Below are positions 1 through 12,300 of a DNA stretch of 64,000 nt, piece after piece (position 1 is the first letter of the stretch; every line of letters begins with the position of its first letter). The position numbers and the translations under genes are program-made. The notes beneath the pieces are model-generated. The model did not search any database, was not told the DNA's origin, and was given only the letters and a program-made list of their open reading frames with translations. Location: positions 762,187-826,186 of the forward strand of contig NW_024748870.1 of assembly GCF_018991925.1 (NCBI RefSeq), given 5' to 3'. Origin of the DNA: Homarus americanus. Lineage: Eukaryota > Arthropoda > Malacostraca > Decapoda > Nephropidae.

Positions 1-2824
1 GCTGAGAGCGGTTGTACGTACCGAGAATGTAGACGTCATAGCAATCACTGAAACTTGGATGAATCTGGCGAGCAAAAATTTTTTATCAGAGTACCACATA
101 GAAGGGTACAACCTTTTTCACAAGGACAGGGAAGATAGGAAGGGGGGAGGGTTCGCACTCTTCGTCAAGGATACATTAAAATGTTGTATTAATAATTCAA
201 TAAAGGGTGAAATAGGAACCGAGTCTGTGTGGGTAGAAATCACGGAAGGAAGATAAAAACTAAATTATGGGAGTGGTTTACAGGCCCCCAAGTCTTGGCA
301 AAGAAGCAGCTCAGCCCATATGGCAGGAAATGAGTAGGGCAGCAAAATATAACAACCTATACATTATGGGGGATTTCAACTTCAGAAATATTGACTGGGA
401 CAACATTGCAGGTGACTATGAATCTGAAGACTTCCTAGACGCAGTACAGGAAAAATTTTTGAAACAACTAATTACAGAACCTACTAGAGGTGACAATATA
501 TTAGAACTAGTATTAACAAATAAAGAAAATATTATCAGAGATATCACAGTAGGGGAAGAACTAGGTAACAGTGATCACAGAGAAATCAAGTTCACCCTAA
601 ATTGGGAAACGAAAAACAATGACAATATGGTCAGAGTCCCAAACTTTCGGTTGGCGGATTATCAGTGGTTAAGAAGGTACCTAGGTGAGGTCACCTGGGA
701 ACAGTCACGTCAGTCCCCAGTAGGAAGGGGTGAGGTCATAGATGACACAACAATTGATCATTACTATAATATATTCACTAGTATACTACAGAAAGCACAA
801 AAACAAAATATATCATACAGAAAAATTAGGTCAAATAAGAGTGAGCCAAGGTGGATGACCAGAAAACTTAAACATGACATAGGAATAAAGAAAGGAATAT
901 ATAAGAAATTAAAGGGAGGGGAGGAGCAGCTCAGAAATAGGCATAATGAACTATCTAGGAATGTTAAGAAAAATGTAAGGAAAGCAAAGAGAGACTATGA
1001 AATCAAAATAGCAAGAGAATCCAAGGCGAATCCCAAGGGATTTTTCCAGGTATATAGGACAAAGGTCAAGGACAAAGTTGGGCCTTTAAAGTCAGGGAGG
1101 GGAGAAGTGATAAATGACAGTTAAGAAATATGCAAAGCATTGAACAGCTACTTATCGTTTTTCACAGGAGAAATTTGCAATGAAATTCCAGAGGTGGAAC
1201 TGATATTTAAGAGAAAGGAAGAAGAGAAATTAAAGAATATCACTATCAGAAAAGAGGATGTTCTTAAGAAGATAAATAAAGTAAAGATAACAAAATACCC
1301 AGGGCCAGATGAAATTTTCCCTCGAGTCTTGAAAGAGTGTAGGGAACAGATTAGCGGACCCCTCGTAAACTTATTTATAAAATCATTAGACACTGGAGTT
1401 GTGCCAGACTTGTGGAAACAGGCAAATGTGGTACCCATATTCAAAAAGGGAGACAGAGCATCAGCGTCAAATTACCAGCTGATCAGTTTGACGTCAGTAG
1501 TGGGGAAATTTCTTGAATCAATTATAGCAGATAGCATCCGATCGCATCTAGAGAAAAGCAAATTAATCTACGACTCTCAACATGGGTTTACAAAGGGAAA
1601 ATCTTGTCTAAAAAATCTGCTAACGTTTTTTAGGAAAGTCTTCGAGGTAGTAGATAATGACGAAAATTACGATGTTATTTATTTAGACTTTAGCAAAGCA
1701 TTTGACAGAGTACCGCATCACAGGCTTCTGAGAAAAATTAAGGCTCATGGTATCGAGGGGAAAGTTTTAAATTGGATAAAATCATGGCTCACCGATAGAA
1801 CGCAGAGGGTCAGCGTAGATGGTGTTAAATCTGAGTGGGGCCGTGTAAGCAGTGGGGTTCCCCAGGGGACAGTACTAGGCCCACTCTTGTTCATAATCTA
1901 CATAAACGATCTAGATACTGGGATCAGCAGTGACATAAGCAAGTTTGCGGATGACACCAAAATAGGGCGGCAAATTAATTCAGGGCAGGATGCAAATGCA
2001 TTACAGGAGGATCTAAATAAACTGCAGGGTGGTCTGAAAAATGGCAAATGAAATTCAACACCAGCAAGTGCAGCGTACTTAATATTGGAAGAACAAATAC
2101 TTATAATGTATACAGCCTTAACAACATCAACCTAGAGAAGTCGACTTGTGAAAGAGACCTAGGAGTACTTGTAAGCCCGGACCTACGGCCTAGAAAACAG
2201 TGCGTTGATGTTCGAAATAAGGCAAACAGAGTATTGGGTTTTATATCTAGAAGTGTAAGTAACAAGAGGGCAGAGGTCTTATTGCAACTATATCTTGCAC
2301 TAGTCAGGCCGCACCTCGATTATGCAGTTCAGTTCTGGTGCCCCTATTATAGAATGGATATAAATTCACTTGAGTCGGTGCAGCGAAGAATGACAAAAAT
2401 GATTCCGGGATTTAGAAACCTTCCATATTAGGATAGGTAAAAGAAACTTAACTTGCATTCCCTAGAAAGACGAAGAGTGCGGGGAGATATGATAGAAGTA
2501 TTTAAGTGGGTGAAAGGAATCAATAAAGGGGATATAGATAAAGTTCTTATAATATCCGAGCAGGATAGGACTCGAAGCAACGGATTCAAGTTGGACAAGT
2601 TTAGGTTTAGGAGGGAGATAGGAAGAAACTGGTTCACAAATAGGGTGGTGGACGAGTGGAACAAGCTTAGCAACTTTGTAGAAAGTGCGGGAACTCTGGA
2701 AAGTTTCAAAAGGAGGCTAAATAGATTCATGGATGATAGAGAGTGGTAGTAACTCTCGACAGGAGCTGCCATGCAAAGGCCAACCGGTCTATTGCAGACT
2801 CTTTATTTTCTTATGTCCTTATGT
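1..2824 (+). mobile_element. CR1-like non-LTR retrotransposon (LINE), 5' end outside window
   Basis: The unit holds endonuclease, reverse transcriptase and a CR1-type C-terminal region in order, followed by a short 3' UTR ending in the tandem motif CTTATGTCCTTATGTTC (2808-2824). That tail ends exactly where Penelope-like sequence begins. The same octamer tail recurs at 54120-54142 and, reversed, at 29292-29320, which is how CR1-family 3' ends behave. The element is dead: at least three frame breaks and one in-frame stop interrupt ORF2. Assignment to the CR1 clade comes from motif pattern only; no alignment was run. Confidence 0.85.
2..2749 (+). pseudogene. CR1-like ORF2: AP-endonuclease plus reverse transcriptase, disrupted
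   Basis: The protein would nick target DNA and prime reverse transcription. Reading starts in frame at base 2 with the endonuclease (ITETWMN near base 47, then GDFNFRNIDW near 380 and NSDHREIKF near 568). The reverse transcriptase follows, with LDFSKAFDRVPH (about 1685-1720), SGVPQGTVLGPLLF (about 1853-1894) and the catalytic FADD box (about 1945). The C-terminal part carries the typical LHSLERRRVRGDMIEVFK motif (about 2453-2507) and ends at a stop at 2749. Breaks: a frameshift near 252, an in-frame TAA at 1122, a frameshift near 2045, and a stop at 2431 before the last segment. Part of the endonuclease lies upstream of the window. It cannot make a full-length protein as written. Confidence 0.85.
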
Positions 2825-3483
2825 TCTAACCAATTGTGTTGTTGGGGGAGTTCTTGATTAACATTTGTTTAGCAATGCATGCGTTTTTAAATGCCACATT
2901 GACGTTCCAGGTTTTTAGTTGTAAAGGAATGTGTGAGAAATTTTTGTGAAATGGTAGTATTAAGATATTCTTATGGTCATGGGTGGGCTTGGGATCAGTT
3001 CTATATAAAGTTTTCATAGTAATGTTTAAGCATTTGTCTATGAAAGATCTAGGGTATTTAAGGTTTGAGCCAATATTATAGATATATTTATATTCCTCAT
3101 CAATGAATTCCGGACTGCAAATTCTCAAAGCACGTAAAAACATTGTTGAAAATACTGACTGTTTGACTCTATTATGGTGGGCAGAATAATAATGAATGTA
3201 TGAACACACATTAGTAGGTTTTCTATAAATACTGAACTTAAAGTGTTACCTATTCTGTGTATCAGACAGTCTAGGAATGGCAATTTACAGTCTTGCTCTA
3301 ATTCCACAGTGAATTTGATCGAGGGGGTTAAGTTGTTAAGTTGTGGCAGGAAAGCTTTTAGGGTCCTCATTACATGGCCAGAGACATGATACATCATCAA
3401 CATATCTAAACCAGACTGCTGAAGGTGGTAAAATATTACTTAATAGTTTCTTTTCAAAGAATTCCATATATAGGCTGCTAAGA
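2825..3483 (-). pseudogene. Penelope-like element, reverse transcriptase part (inverted arm)
   Basis: Read on the minus strand from about 3483, this is the PLE reverse transcriptase: LYMEFFEKKLLSN, then the catalytic WFRYVDDV (about 3395-3420), then LPFLDCLIHR and the segment up to NSPNNT at 2830. Frameshifts near 3350 and 3200 split it into three pieces. The GIY-YIG endonuclease that should follow is missing, because the copy stops at 2825 where the CR1 tail ends. It is joined head to head with a plus-strand PLE piece at about 3483. The last 65 or so residues are duplicated in that other arm. Confidence 0.8.
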
Positions 3484-3540
3484 AAACTTATTACAGAACT
3501 GATCCCAAGCCCACCCATGACCATTAGAATATCTTAATAT

Positions 3541-3974
3541 TACCATTTCACAAACATTTCTCGCACATTCCTTTACAACTAAAAACCTGGAACGTGAATG
3601 TGGCATTTAAAAACTCATGCACTGTTAAACAAATGTTAATGAAGAACTCCCCCAACAACACAATTGGTTGCATTTATAAAGTTCCTGGCAAGGAATGTAA
3701 TATGTTTTACTTAGGCCAGACAGGTAAAGATCTTGTAACTAGACTTAAACAACATAAATATAGTGTTAGGACAGGCCAGGAATCCAATGCTCTGTTTATT
3801 CATTTGAGGGATAACAAGCATTGCATTGACTGGGATAATGCCTCCTCAATATTACCTTGTAATTCAATTGATAGTAGGAACATCATAGAATCTAGTCTCA
3901 TTAAACATACCGAAGCATTCAACATGAATTTGAGTAATGGCATGTACAAACTGGACAATTTTGTAATTAAGTAG
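3541..3974 (+). CDS. PLE GIY-YIG endonuclease domain (partial)
   Basis: This C-terminal endonuclease would nick DNA for PLE insertion. Visible are a cysteine pair region (KVPGKECNMFYLGQTGKD), in which FYLGQTG is the YIG-like half, the following basic helix RLKQHKYSVRTG, and the acidic end SRNIIESSLIKHTEAFN. The frame is open from the TAG near 3532 to 3974. There is no true start in this piece: the ATG at 3594 is internal and the protein is 5'-truncated by the head-to-head junction. The reading frame is intact, but without a reverse transcriptase in the same orientation the copy is not autonomous. Confidence 0.75.
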
Positions 3975-4153
3975 ATTTGTGACCAGGTGAGAAGGTTTTG
4001 TCACCTTACCCTCTGACCTGACTACCGACCGTTGCAGTGCTATTTAAAGATTAGTAGGGTCATTACCTAATACCTGACCATTGTGGACCTGATCTCACCC
4101 TCCTCTGTATATATACACCTTGTTTTGTACTTCTCTTTAGTCTGTACCCACCC

Positions 4154-4185
4154 CTGAAGATGTGAATTACACGAAAGCGCTTGGG
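4154..4185 (+). ncRNA. Conserved structured motif in PLE 3' UTR, hammerhead-like core
   Basis: CTGAAGA is followed by a short GTG/CAC hairpin and GAAA, the spacing of a hammerhead ribozyme core (CUGANGA, stem II, GAAA). PLEs are known to carry hammerhead motifs. The first stem II pair would be T/C, and I could not find a convincing stem III with a cleavage triplet, so activity is unproven. Minus-strand copies lie at 28221-28259 and 59966-60007. Confidence 0.35.
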
Positions 4186-4219
4186 AGCGTCGTGTTTTCT
4201 TCTTTCCTTGTGGTTATCA

Positions 4220-4662
<443 letters not shown>

Positions 4663-4803
4663 TTATGACTGTCACCGGGGAACATTACCTCTAGACCTCC
4701 AGGACACTAAAAGCATTTCTTGACTGTTATATTTCACACAAAGCCTGTTCGACGAGCTTATGGCGCCATGAACCTTGAATGGGGACTACCCGTGCCTCTT
4801 AGG
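4663..4803 (-). repeat. Left arm of SINE-derived inverted repeat
   Basis: These bases are the reverse complement of 5958-6094, with scattered mismatches. The arm continues after the hAT insertion at 5847-5874. Before that insertion the arms were about 165 bp with a loop of about 51 bp (5875-5925). Confidence 0.8.
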
Positions 4804-5838
4804 CAGCGATTCCCAAATAGCGTAAATTACCTCACTGGGGGTAATTTCGCATTCAACGGGGGTAACGACAGCCTTTAGGAAAGTTTAGGTGAAAGGAAAA
4901 AACTTTAAATACAGACACACAAATATTTAAATGTATCATTATTAACGATTTAAACCGCCGCTTATGTCCAGTTACCACTCACCGCCAATCCTTCGCCTCA
5001 GAGAAGGGAGGGGGTGGGGTGGTATGACAGAGGGCGGGGCAAGAAATAGGGAAACGTAACGGTTTTTTCATAACTTGTCAGAAGTCAGTGGAAGACGGAC
5101 GTACCTGAAAGTCTCTGGCATTTTTGAGCAAAAAGGTAAATATGACTTTTATTTGACGATATTTTACGTAATTCTATATTTACTCAAGAAGTAACTTTTC
5201 TGTTGCTTTTACTGTACTTTTGTCTCATTCCATTTATAGTTCAGAATAAACCAATATACACATATTCGCATTTTGCTCTTATATTTCATTATTTTCCTCT
5301 CTCTCTCTCTCTCTCATGTTTTCCCTAGCTCCTTTCTGTATAGGTCAGTATTCTCGTTTGTTTTATAATTCGTCTTTTTGACTGTTATCTTGTTCATTCA
5401 TCTGTAGATGAATAATTGGGAAAGTGGGTTGAATTTTATGTGCGTGCATAGAAGTTATGTTCTGATTTATACAAGCGAATTTATTATGTTTGTTGTGATG
5501 AAATTTGAACATATGTTCGTATGTGTTATTTTATTCTATTTCCCTTATATTTTTCTCTCTCGCCCCCATGTGTTTTATTTATTTCAATAGCAGTGGAGAT
5601 GTCATTGCACTCCTGAATTTAATAATTGATTTATTTCCAACAGAAAGAGTAATTGTAATTACTGCATTTATGTCATTATTGTTCTATAAAATAAAGGAAA
5701 GTCCAACCTAATAAAGTTATATTTATTGCACATTAGCGTGTAACTAATAATAAAACAAATTTGTGGGGTAATGAGCTTGTTGCTAAGCATGATTTTGGAA
5801 AAATTGGGGTAATGGCCAAAAGTAATTGGGAACCGCTG
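4804..5838 (+). mobile_element. Non-autonomous hAT-type transposon, 1,035 bp
   Basis: The ends are inverted: CAGCGATTCCCAA at the left and TTGGGAACCGCTG at the right. They differ at one position and match the hAT pattern CAGNGNTTCNCAA. The flanking 8 bp are identical (CTCTTAGG at 4796-4803 and 5839-5846), an exact hAT-length target duplication. The interior is AT-rich, with a short (TC)n near 5300 and no transposase, so movement would need a transposase from elsewhere. It sits inside the SINE-derived inverted repeat and is therefore younger. Confidence 0.88.
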
Positions 5839-5925
5839 CTCTTAGGTGATCAGAGTAACGTTTTACCAAATCCGCCTTTGAAACTCGAGGTCCCATATAT
5901 ATTTCATTAGCCCAATAAAGCACGC

Positions 5926-6170
5926 CGGATTTGGTAAAACTTTACTCTGATCACCTAAGAGGCACGGGTAGTCCCCATTAGAGGTTCACGGCGCCATAAG
6001 CTCATCGAACAGGCTTTGTGTGAAATATAACAGAGTCTAGGACTGCTTTTAGTGTCCTGGTGGTCTAGAGGTAACGTTCCCCGGTCACAGTCATAAGATC
6101 GTGGGTTCGAATCCTACCGGGGTGAGGTGTTGATTATATGTAGAAGTCCGCGTGCTTTAATGGGCTAATT
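5926..6170 (+). mobile_element. tRNA-like SINE (right arm of inverted repeat)
   Basis: Polymerase III promoter boxes are visible: an A-box-like TGGTCTAGAGG at 6061-6071 and a B box GGTTCGAATCC at 6104-6114. A T-arm-like stem GTGGG/CCTAC surrounds the B box. The acceptor stem does not pair and the anticodon loop is too long, so this is not a functional tRNA. The left half is mirrored at 4663-4803 plus 5847-5874. Confidence 0.55.
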
Positions 6171-6216
6171 ACATATATATATTTCATGTAGATCCACAAT
6201 GAAAACATGGATAACA

Positions 6217-6792
<576 letters not shown>

Positions 6793-7127
6793 GTATAAAC
6801 TAAGTAGTTTTCATCTGGTATAAGCCAAGTAGTGTTCACTAGTTATAAACAAAGTAGTGTTCACCAGGTATTAACGAAGTAGTGTTTACCATATACCAAG
6901 TAGTGTTAACCAGGTATAAACCAAGTAGTGTTCACCAGGTATAAACCAAGTAGTGTTCACCAGGTATAAACCAAGTAGTGTTAACAAGGTCTAAACCAAG
7001 TAGTGTTCACCAGGTATAAACAAAGTAGTGTTCACCAGGTATAAACAAAGTAGTGTTCACCAGGTATAAACCAAGTAGTGTTCACCAGATATAAACAAAG
7101 TAGTGTTCACCAGGTATAAACCAAGTA
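6793..7127 (+). repeat. 25-bp minisatellite, about 13 copies
   Basis: The unit is GTATAAACCAAGTAGTGTTC plus ACCAG. Outer left copies are more diverged than inner ones, and the array is cut by the gap at 7128, so its true length is unknown. Confidence 0.95.
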
Positions 7128-7226
7128 NNNNNNNNNNNNNNNNNNNNNNNNNNNNNNNNNNNNNNNNNNNNNNNNNNNNNNNNNNNNNNNNNNNNNNNNN
7201 NNNNNNNNNNNNNNNNNNNNNNNNNN
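7128..7226. other. Assembly gap
   Basis: Run of N, about 100 bases. Confidence 1.
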
Positions 7227-8890
7227 ATGGAACACAACATACCCAAGACCACTCACCGAAAATTACCAGACCCTCAATACTCACATCAATCAAGAATCAT
7301 ACAGACACAATTTAGCAACATAATTAAACTAATCAGAGAACAAGGATGGACACCAGAACACAGACGGCTATACAACATAATACACGAATAGCTAAAAACA
7401 TTTAAAAAAAGCAGACAACAGGAACCTGGCAGAAGCTGATTTCAGAAACGGAAGAAAACTATCATAAACCGAAGCAGTTCTGGCAGAAAATAAAGCACTT
7501 AATGGGAACCTCCAGCAACGAGTCTAGCTATATAGTAAACAGTAATCATATCAAATTAACAGATCCAACCGAACAAGAACCGGAATTTAGATCTTTCTGG
7601 AGTAAGATCTTTCAAATAACCAACGAAGAAAACTTAAATTTCTGCATGATCACAGAGAGGGAAGTATCCAACTGTATGTCGCAAATAACCCACATCTGGC
7701 AACCGAGCCCCAGGATCGATCTGAATACACTGGATGACATGTCCCCACTAACCAAACCAATCACAGTGGACGAAATAGTAAGAACAATCAACAGTTTTAA
7801 GAACAAGGCTCCTGGAGTCAGTACAATAAATAAACTAATTTTACAGCAATTACCAAACAACAGTGTACTTCTACTCAGAAATATATTCAATGCATCCATA
7901 GCTTCAGGCCACTACCCAAAGAAATTTAAGACAGCAATTATCAGACTGATACCAAAACCAGGAAAAAGCCCCCACAGCAGTAGCAAACTACAGACCAATC
8001 TCTATATTAGAAATTCGAAAAAAATTTAAATTAAGAACACACCTGGAACTAGAATACAAATACAACCCTAGACAACACGGATTTAGGAAACACAGAGGAA
8101 CCAACACAGCCATAGCCCTTATATACGAAAGTATAGCAAACGCAATGCATAATAAAGAACAGTGCAGTTTTAGGGATGTGGCAAAAACGTTCGATAAGGT
8201 CTGGCACTTGGGACTTAAATATAAAATAACCAATCAAGAGCGCCCTAACAACTTCACCTCTCTTCTTTGTAAGTTCTTAGACCATAGAGAAACACACATT
8301 ATAATAGGCAATCGCAAAGGACCAAGCTTCAGACTTTACAGTGGAGTGTCACAAGGAAGTAACTTATCCCCAACTCTTTACAAGTTTACACAATCTACAC
8401 TTAAGACATGCCGCCACCAATTCACGGTGAATACATTGCATATGCTGATGATGTCACCCAGATCATCCGCCATCCAGGCCAAACAGATGATGGCATTAAA
8501 AACCGCTCGCGCCATAATACAAATCAATAATTACGAGAAGAAATGGAAAATAAAAACTAATACACAGAAACTGAAAATCATACATTTTCCAGGATAAACT
8601 CAGCACCAATCACTGTAAACAACGAAGAAATACAATATTCAAACGAAGGAAAAATACTGGGGCTAACAATAACAAGAACAGGAATAAATAAACACATAAC
8701 ACAACGTAATAGACTAGACCAAATACAGCTTATAAAACTGAGATGATTCGGTAAAATGGAAGAGAAAATACAACTACACCTATTTAAAGCACTAGTCCGC
8801 CGCATCTTGAATACCCGCCAATACCATTAAATACGATCAGCCGTACCAACCAATTAAAACTACAGGCAACACAAAGCAAAGCCATCTGCT
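7227..8890 (+). pseudogene. Jockey-like LINE ORF2, reverse transcriptase (5' part of interrupted copy)
   Basis: The reverse transcriptase begins around 7740 with the palm and fingers segment (SFKNKAPGVSTINK, then KTAIIRLIPKPGKSP near 7935). It continues in another frame with PRQHGFRKHRGTNTAIA (about 8068), RDVAKTFDKVWH (about 8172) and SGVSQGSNLSPTLY (about 8341). The YADD active site is readable at about 8437-8448 in yet another frame. Several frameshifts (near 8010, 8400 and 8597) and stops before 7500 kill it. Sequence resembling the Jockey C-terminal region stops near 8890 and resumes at about 12056, because an I-type LINE has inserted. The endonuclease part is hidden by the gap. Confidence 0.8.
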
Positions 8891-11800
8891 TCGGCCGCTG
8901 ACCACGCCACACTCATAGGAGGGATTTCAACGCACATCATCCTTCCTAAGCTCGGTAAGCCCCACAAAGACGGCCTACACCTATAACCACCTTTCCAAGA
9001 CACACTGCCCGGATCTGCCTCCTCAACACCCGGAGGCCCACCCACACTGGGGAAGGCTAGATCTGACAACTAAATCTCCAGTACTACTGCGCCCAGCCTC
9101 CTGGCAGCTACACCCCATGACCAGCTGCCATATACCCCTATAACAACGCTGAAGGTGAACAAACTCCCCACTCCACCCCCGCCGAGATGGAATACAATAC
9201 CCAAAGGCAGACTGGGGACTCTTTAGAAACACCTGGCTAAAGTGGCGCGAAAAATCACAGCCAAGCCAGCGCAGCACCCGCGGACAGAACCAACCCTCCA
9301 CCAACAATTGGTCAGGGCGTTTCACCAAACAGCAGAAGAAGGCTATCCCAAAAACAATACCCACATCAAGCCAGACGTGATTCTGTACTACTGTCCCCAG
9401 GGTGAAACTCAACCACAGAGTGAACATGGCCCAGAAGAAACTACAGGAGACATCCCACGAAACAAACAGACTTGCTACAAGTCATCAGTAGCTTCGTGGA
9501 CAGCACCGGAACTCCACCTGAATGGAAGAGAGCTGAATGTAGCCCATTCCAGAAGCCCAGAGAACCAGGTTGACCAGTACATCTCCCTTCTCGGCTGCTT
9601 AGCTGAAGACAGGGGAGAAAAAGAATGACTCTCCAACCGACTCAAGTGGAAAGTAGGCTGCCCACACCTCACATTTTCCTTACACCGGGAACACCGGCAA
9701 AAAACAACATCCTTGAGATACTCAGCACGATGGACCTGGAAAATAGCAGCTCTGGTGGTCTTCCTCGACCTGGAGAGAAGGCCTTCGAACTATGGGTCTT
9801 CAGCCATTACAACGACGCTCCTTCAGAAAAAAAGGCGTCAAGGGAAGGTTGCTGGGGTGGATCAAAACTACCTCACACAGAGAAGAAGCAAAAGAGTATG
9901 CTTTCAGGGAGCAACCTCAAGCTCCAGAGTCCATGAAAACTGGAACCCACAAGGAAGCATCCTCAGTCCAATGCTGTTCAATGTCCTGATGGAAAATCTT
10001 GTCAAACTTCCTTTCAGACAAACTGCCAAGCTCTGCTCTTTATACAGACGACTTACAGCTTATAGTAAAAGAGGATCAAAAAGACTAGCCAACACATAAC
10101 ACGCACTCCAACTTATAGAGAGTGCAGCAGACTGGACTCAAGATAAATCCAGCCGTCGAAAGCGGTAACCATCTGCCCAGACACCAGACAAGATGCTCTC
10201 CATACAAAAACACGCCATTAGTCTGGACCCAACACCCACCAGTGTCTTGATCTGCTGGTTTGACCAGAAACTCACCTTTAGCCTGTCCGGAAGGTATCTC
10301 AGGCTGGGACGAGCAGACACAATACTCATGGGTCGCTCACCAGCACAACCCAGGGGCCACAAACCTTCATGTGCTCAAAGCTACTACACAGCACCATCAG
10401 ATCGCTGTTAGATTACAGTGTCCAGCACTCATTGGATTGAAGACAGATAGCTAAGCTAAAGTCATCAAAATAATGCTCTCAGGACCGCGCTCGGAACGCC
10501 ATGTGGACCGAACTGCAGTTTGCAAATGGAAACTGAACTACCACCCTGGCGGTATTACGAGTCAAACAGGGGTGACCAGCCCGGTCTCCTCGCCAAAATC
10601 TGCCAGCAGATCAGAAGAAACCCACGGCTGCCGTATTCAGATCGGTGCCTCCCTCCATCTCGACCACAGAGTGCAAGCGGCTGCCTGGTCGCCCCAGGGC
10701 AAACGAGGTCATCCGACACCTGCAAGCAGAAACACTCGTCAAGAACAACCGGACACACGAGACAATGGTTGCATGGTTCACTCCACCATGGGCCTCCACC
10801 AGCCCACATTCAGAGTAGAACCTGGGCGATAGTAAGCCAACCTCCAGAGGAGGACCTCAGAAAATAACTCTCTGGGAAGCCGCAAGCCACCGAGACACCG
10901 GCTGATGCAGCATCGCCGCTACAGACGGCTCGGTGGATCCGCTTTATCATACATCAGGCGGCTTTTACGCAGGTCAGACCCTCCGATGGAGACTTTCTGG
11001 CAGCTGCTCCCGCCTGCAACAGAACTGGTAGCAATCTCCGAGGCCTACAGCTTGCGCTGCAACATAACTTTGGCAAGTCCATCTTAATTCACACTGACTC
11101 AGGAAATCGGCCGCCGGGCGCTGCTGCCCACAGTCAACCTGCCAAGAGACAACGTCCACATCATAACCTCGATCCTCCTTGCAGCTACAGGAATTCCAAA
11201 AGACAAAACCGTCAGTCGTCTTTTGCTGGATTCCCCAGTCATGTGGGGATCCGGAGAGAAACGACGTGGCAGACGAAGCAGCAAAGGCAGCTACACGTTC
11301 ACAATGGCGTGCACATTCAAGTTCCAGCAAGCGTGCAACAGATCAAGAATCCTCAGAACTGCACTAGCAAGCTCCACATCAAAAAAAGCACCATTCACCG
11401 CATTCAACGCTGGTTCCCCAATCAACCAAATGGTATCTGGCGGCTACAAAAAGAGAACCTGCTAAGCTGAACAGAAAACACCAAGACAAACCCAAAGTCG
11501 GCAGCCTTCATCGACCACGACTGAGGGTACAAGTGCTCCTGGCAGATGATGAAGCCAACGTCATGGAATGCACCTACTGTCAAAGACCAGCAGCCAACCC
11601 ACTTGAACACTATCTCCTCGACTGCGAAGTGACACAAAGCCTCCGAAACAGAACTCAAATCTCCCAAGAAGCACACACAACACCAGCGGCCACTCTAACC
11701 CGAAAGGCCCAAACAAACCACATTCACCACCTTCTCCGGGTCATCACACGATACCCACCACCCAGATAGCTTAGAAAGTATCCTCTCCCAGCAAGTGCGG

Positions 11801-12055
11801 ACCCCAGTTCGGGGGGCGCACCACTCCGAAACTGACCACGTCCAAGAGTGGGGGTTGGTGGTAAGCATCCACTGATTGGGGGTCCGCTCACACTTGCAAC
11901 CTGCAGTATCCTTCCAAATCTGCAGGTAGGACCACCTCCAATCCCAATCCGGTCTGGCTGCTCCAGGAGCTCCAGCCGGACCCACCAAACCGTCCGCCTA
12001 TAGGCAAAGGCCCGTGTCGGACTACGGTCCGACAATCTCAACAACAACAACAACA
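8891..12055 (+). mobile_element. I-type LINE with RNase H, inserted into the Jockey copy
   Basis: The block is a separate LINE: a reverse transcriptase, an RNase H-like segment, a C-terminal cysteine motif and a GC-rich 3' UTR ending in CAACAACAACAACA (about 12038-12052). Jockey-type coding resumes immediately afterwards with PPYTTKIKELHEK. Edges are approximate to within about 20 bp and I could not define a target duplication. Confidence 0.7.
9240..11770 (+). pseudogene. I-type LINE ORF2: reverse transcriptase, RNase H, C-terminal zinc motif; heavily broken
   Basis: Motifs are scattered over frames. FLDLER and ELW (about 9760-9795) correspond to the first RT aspartate region. GRLLGWIK and TQRRSKRVCFQG follow near 9860-9910, then NPQGSILSPMLFNVLME (about 9945-9995) and a decayed YADD region near 10035-10050. 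An RNase H-like core begins near 10921 (TDGS, after an ATCGCC stretch) and continues to HTDS near 11090. The C-terminal CTYCQRPAANPLEHYLLDC at about 11571-11627 is a CCHC-type motif usual in I/R1-like LINEs. There is no long frame, so the copy is old. Clade placement is from pattern only. Confidence 0.65.
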
Positions 12056-12300
12056 TCCAAACAACGTCCCCCATACACAACCAAAATAAAAGAGCTTCAC
12101 GAAAAATAGAACATTTTGCCACTAAGAATAACAACATACAGACAAGCACAGGGAGTATGGTACAAACTAGAAGTCATGGAAGACGAAATATATACTCAAA
12201 TAAAAACAGAGGAAACCACAAAATCACACAACTGGTGGCCTAAAAGCCTTCTCTATAACCCTCAAGAGCCAGAACTAATGTACTCTAAACAGTAAACAAA
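12056..12300 (+). pseudogene. Jockey-like LINE ORF2, C-terminal end (3' part of interrupted copy)
   Basis: The frame running through KIKELHEK, TTYRQAQGVWYKLE and SHNWWPKSLL to a stop near 12294 is the usual C-terminus of arthropod Jockey-type ORF2. One in-frame TAG lies near 12106. It continues the reverse transcriptase that breaks off near 8890. Confidence 0.65.

Noticed and set aside
1148..1444. Minus-strand 98-residue frame
   Set aside because: Antisense shadow of the CR1 reverse transcriptase.
6061..6130. Functional tRNA gene
   Set aside because: A- and B-box-like words are present, but the acceptor stem does not pair and the anticodon loop has about ten bases; it is better read as a SINE head.
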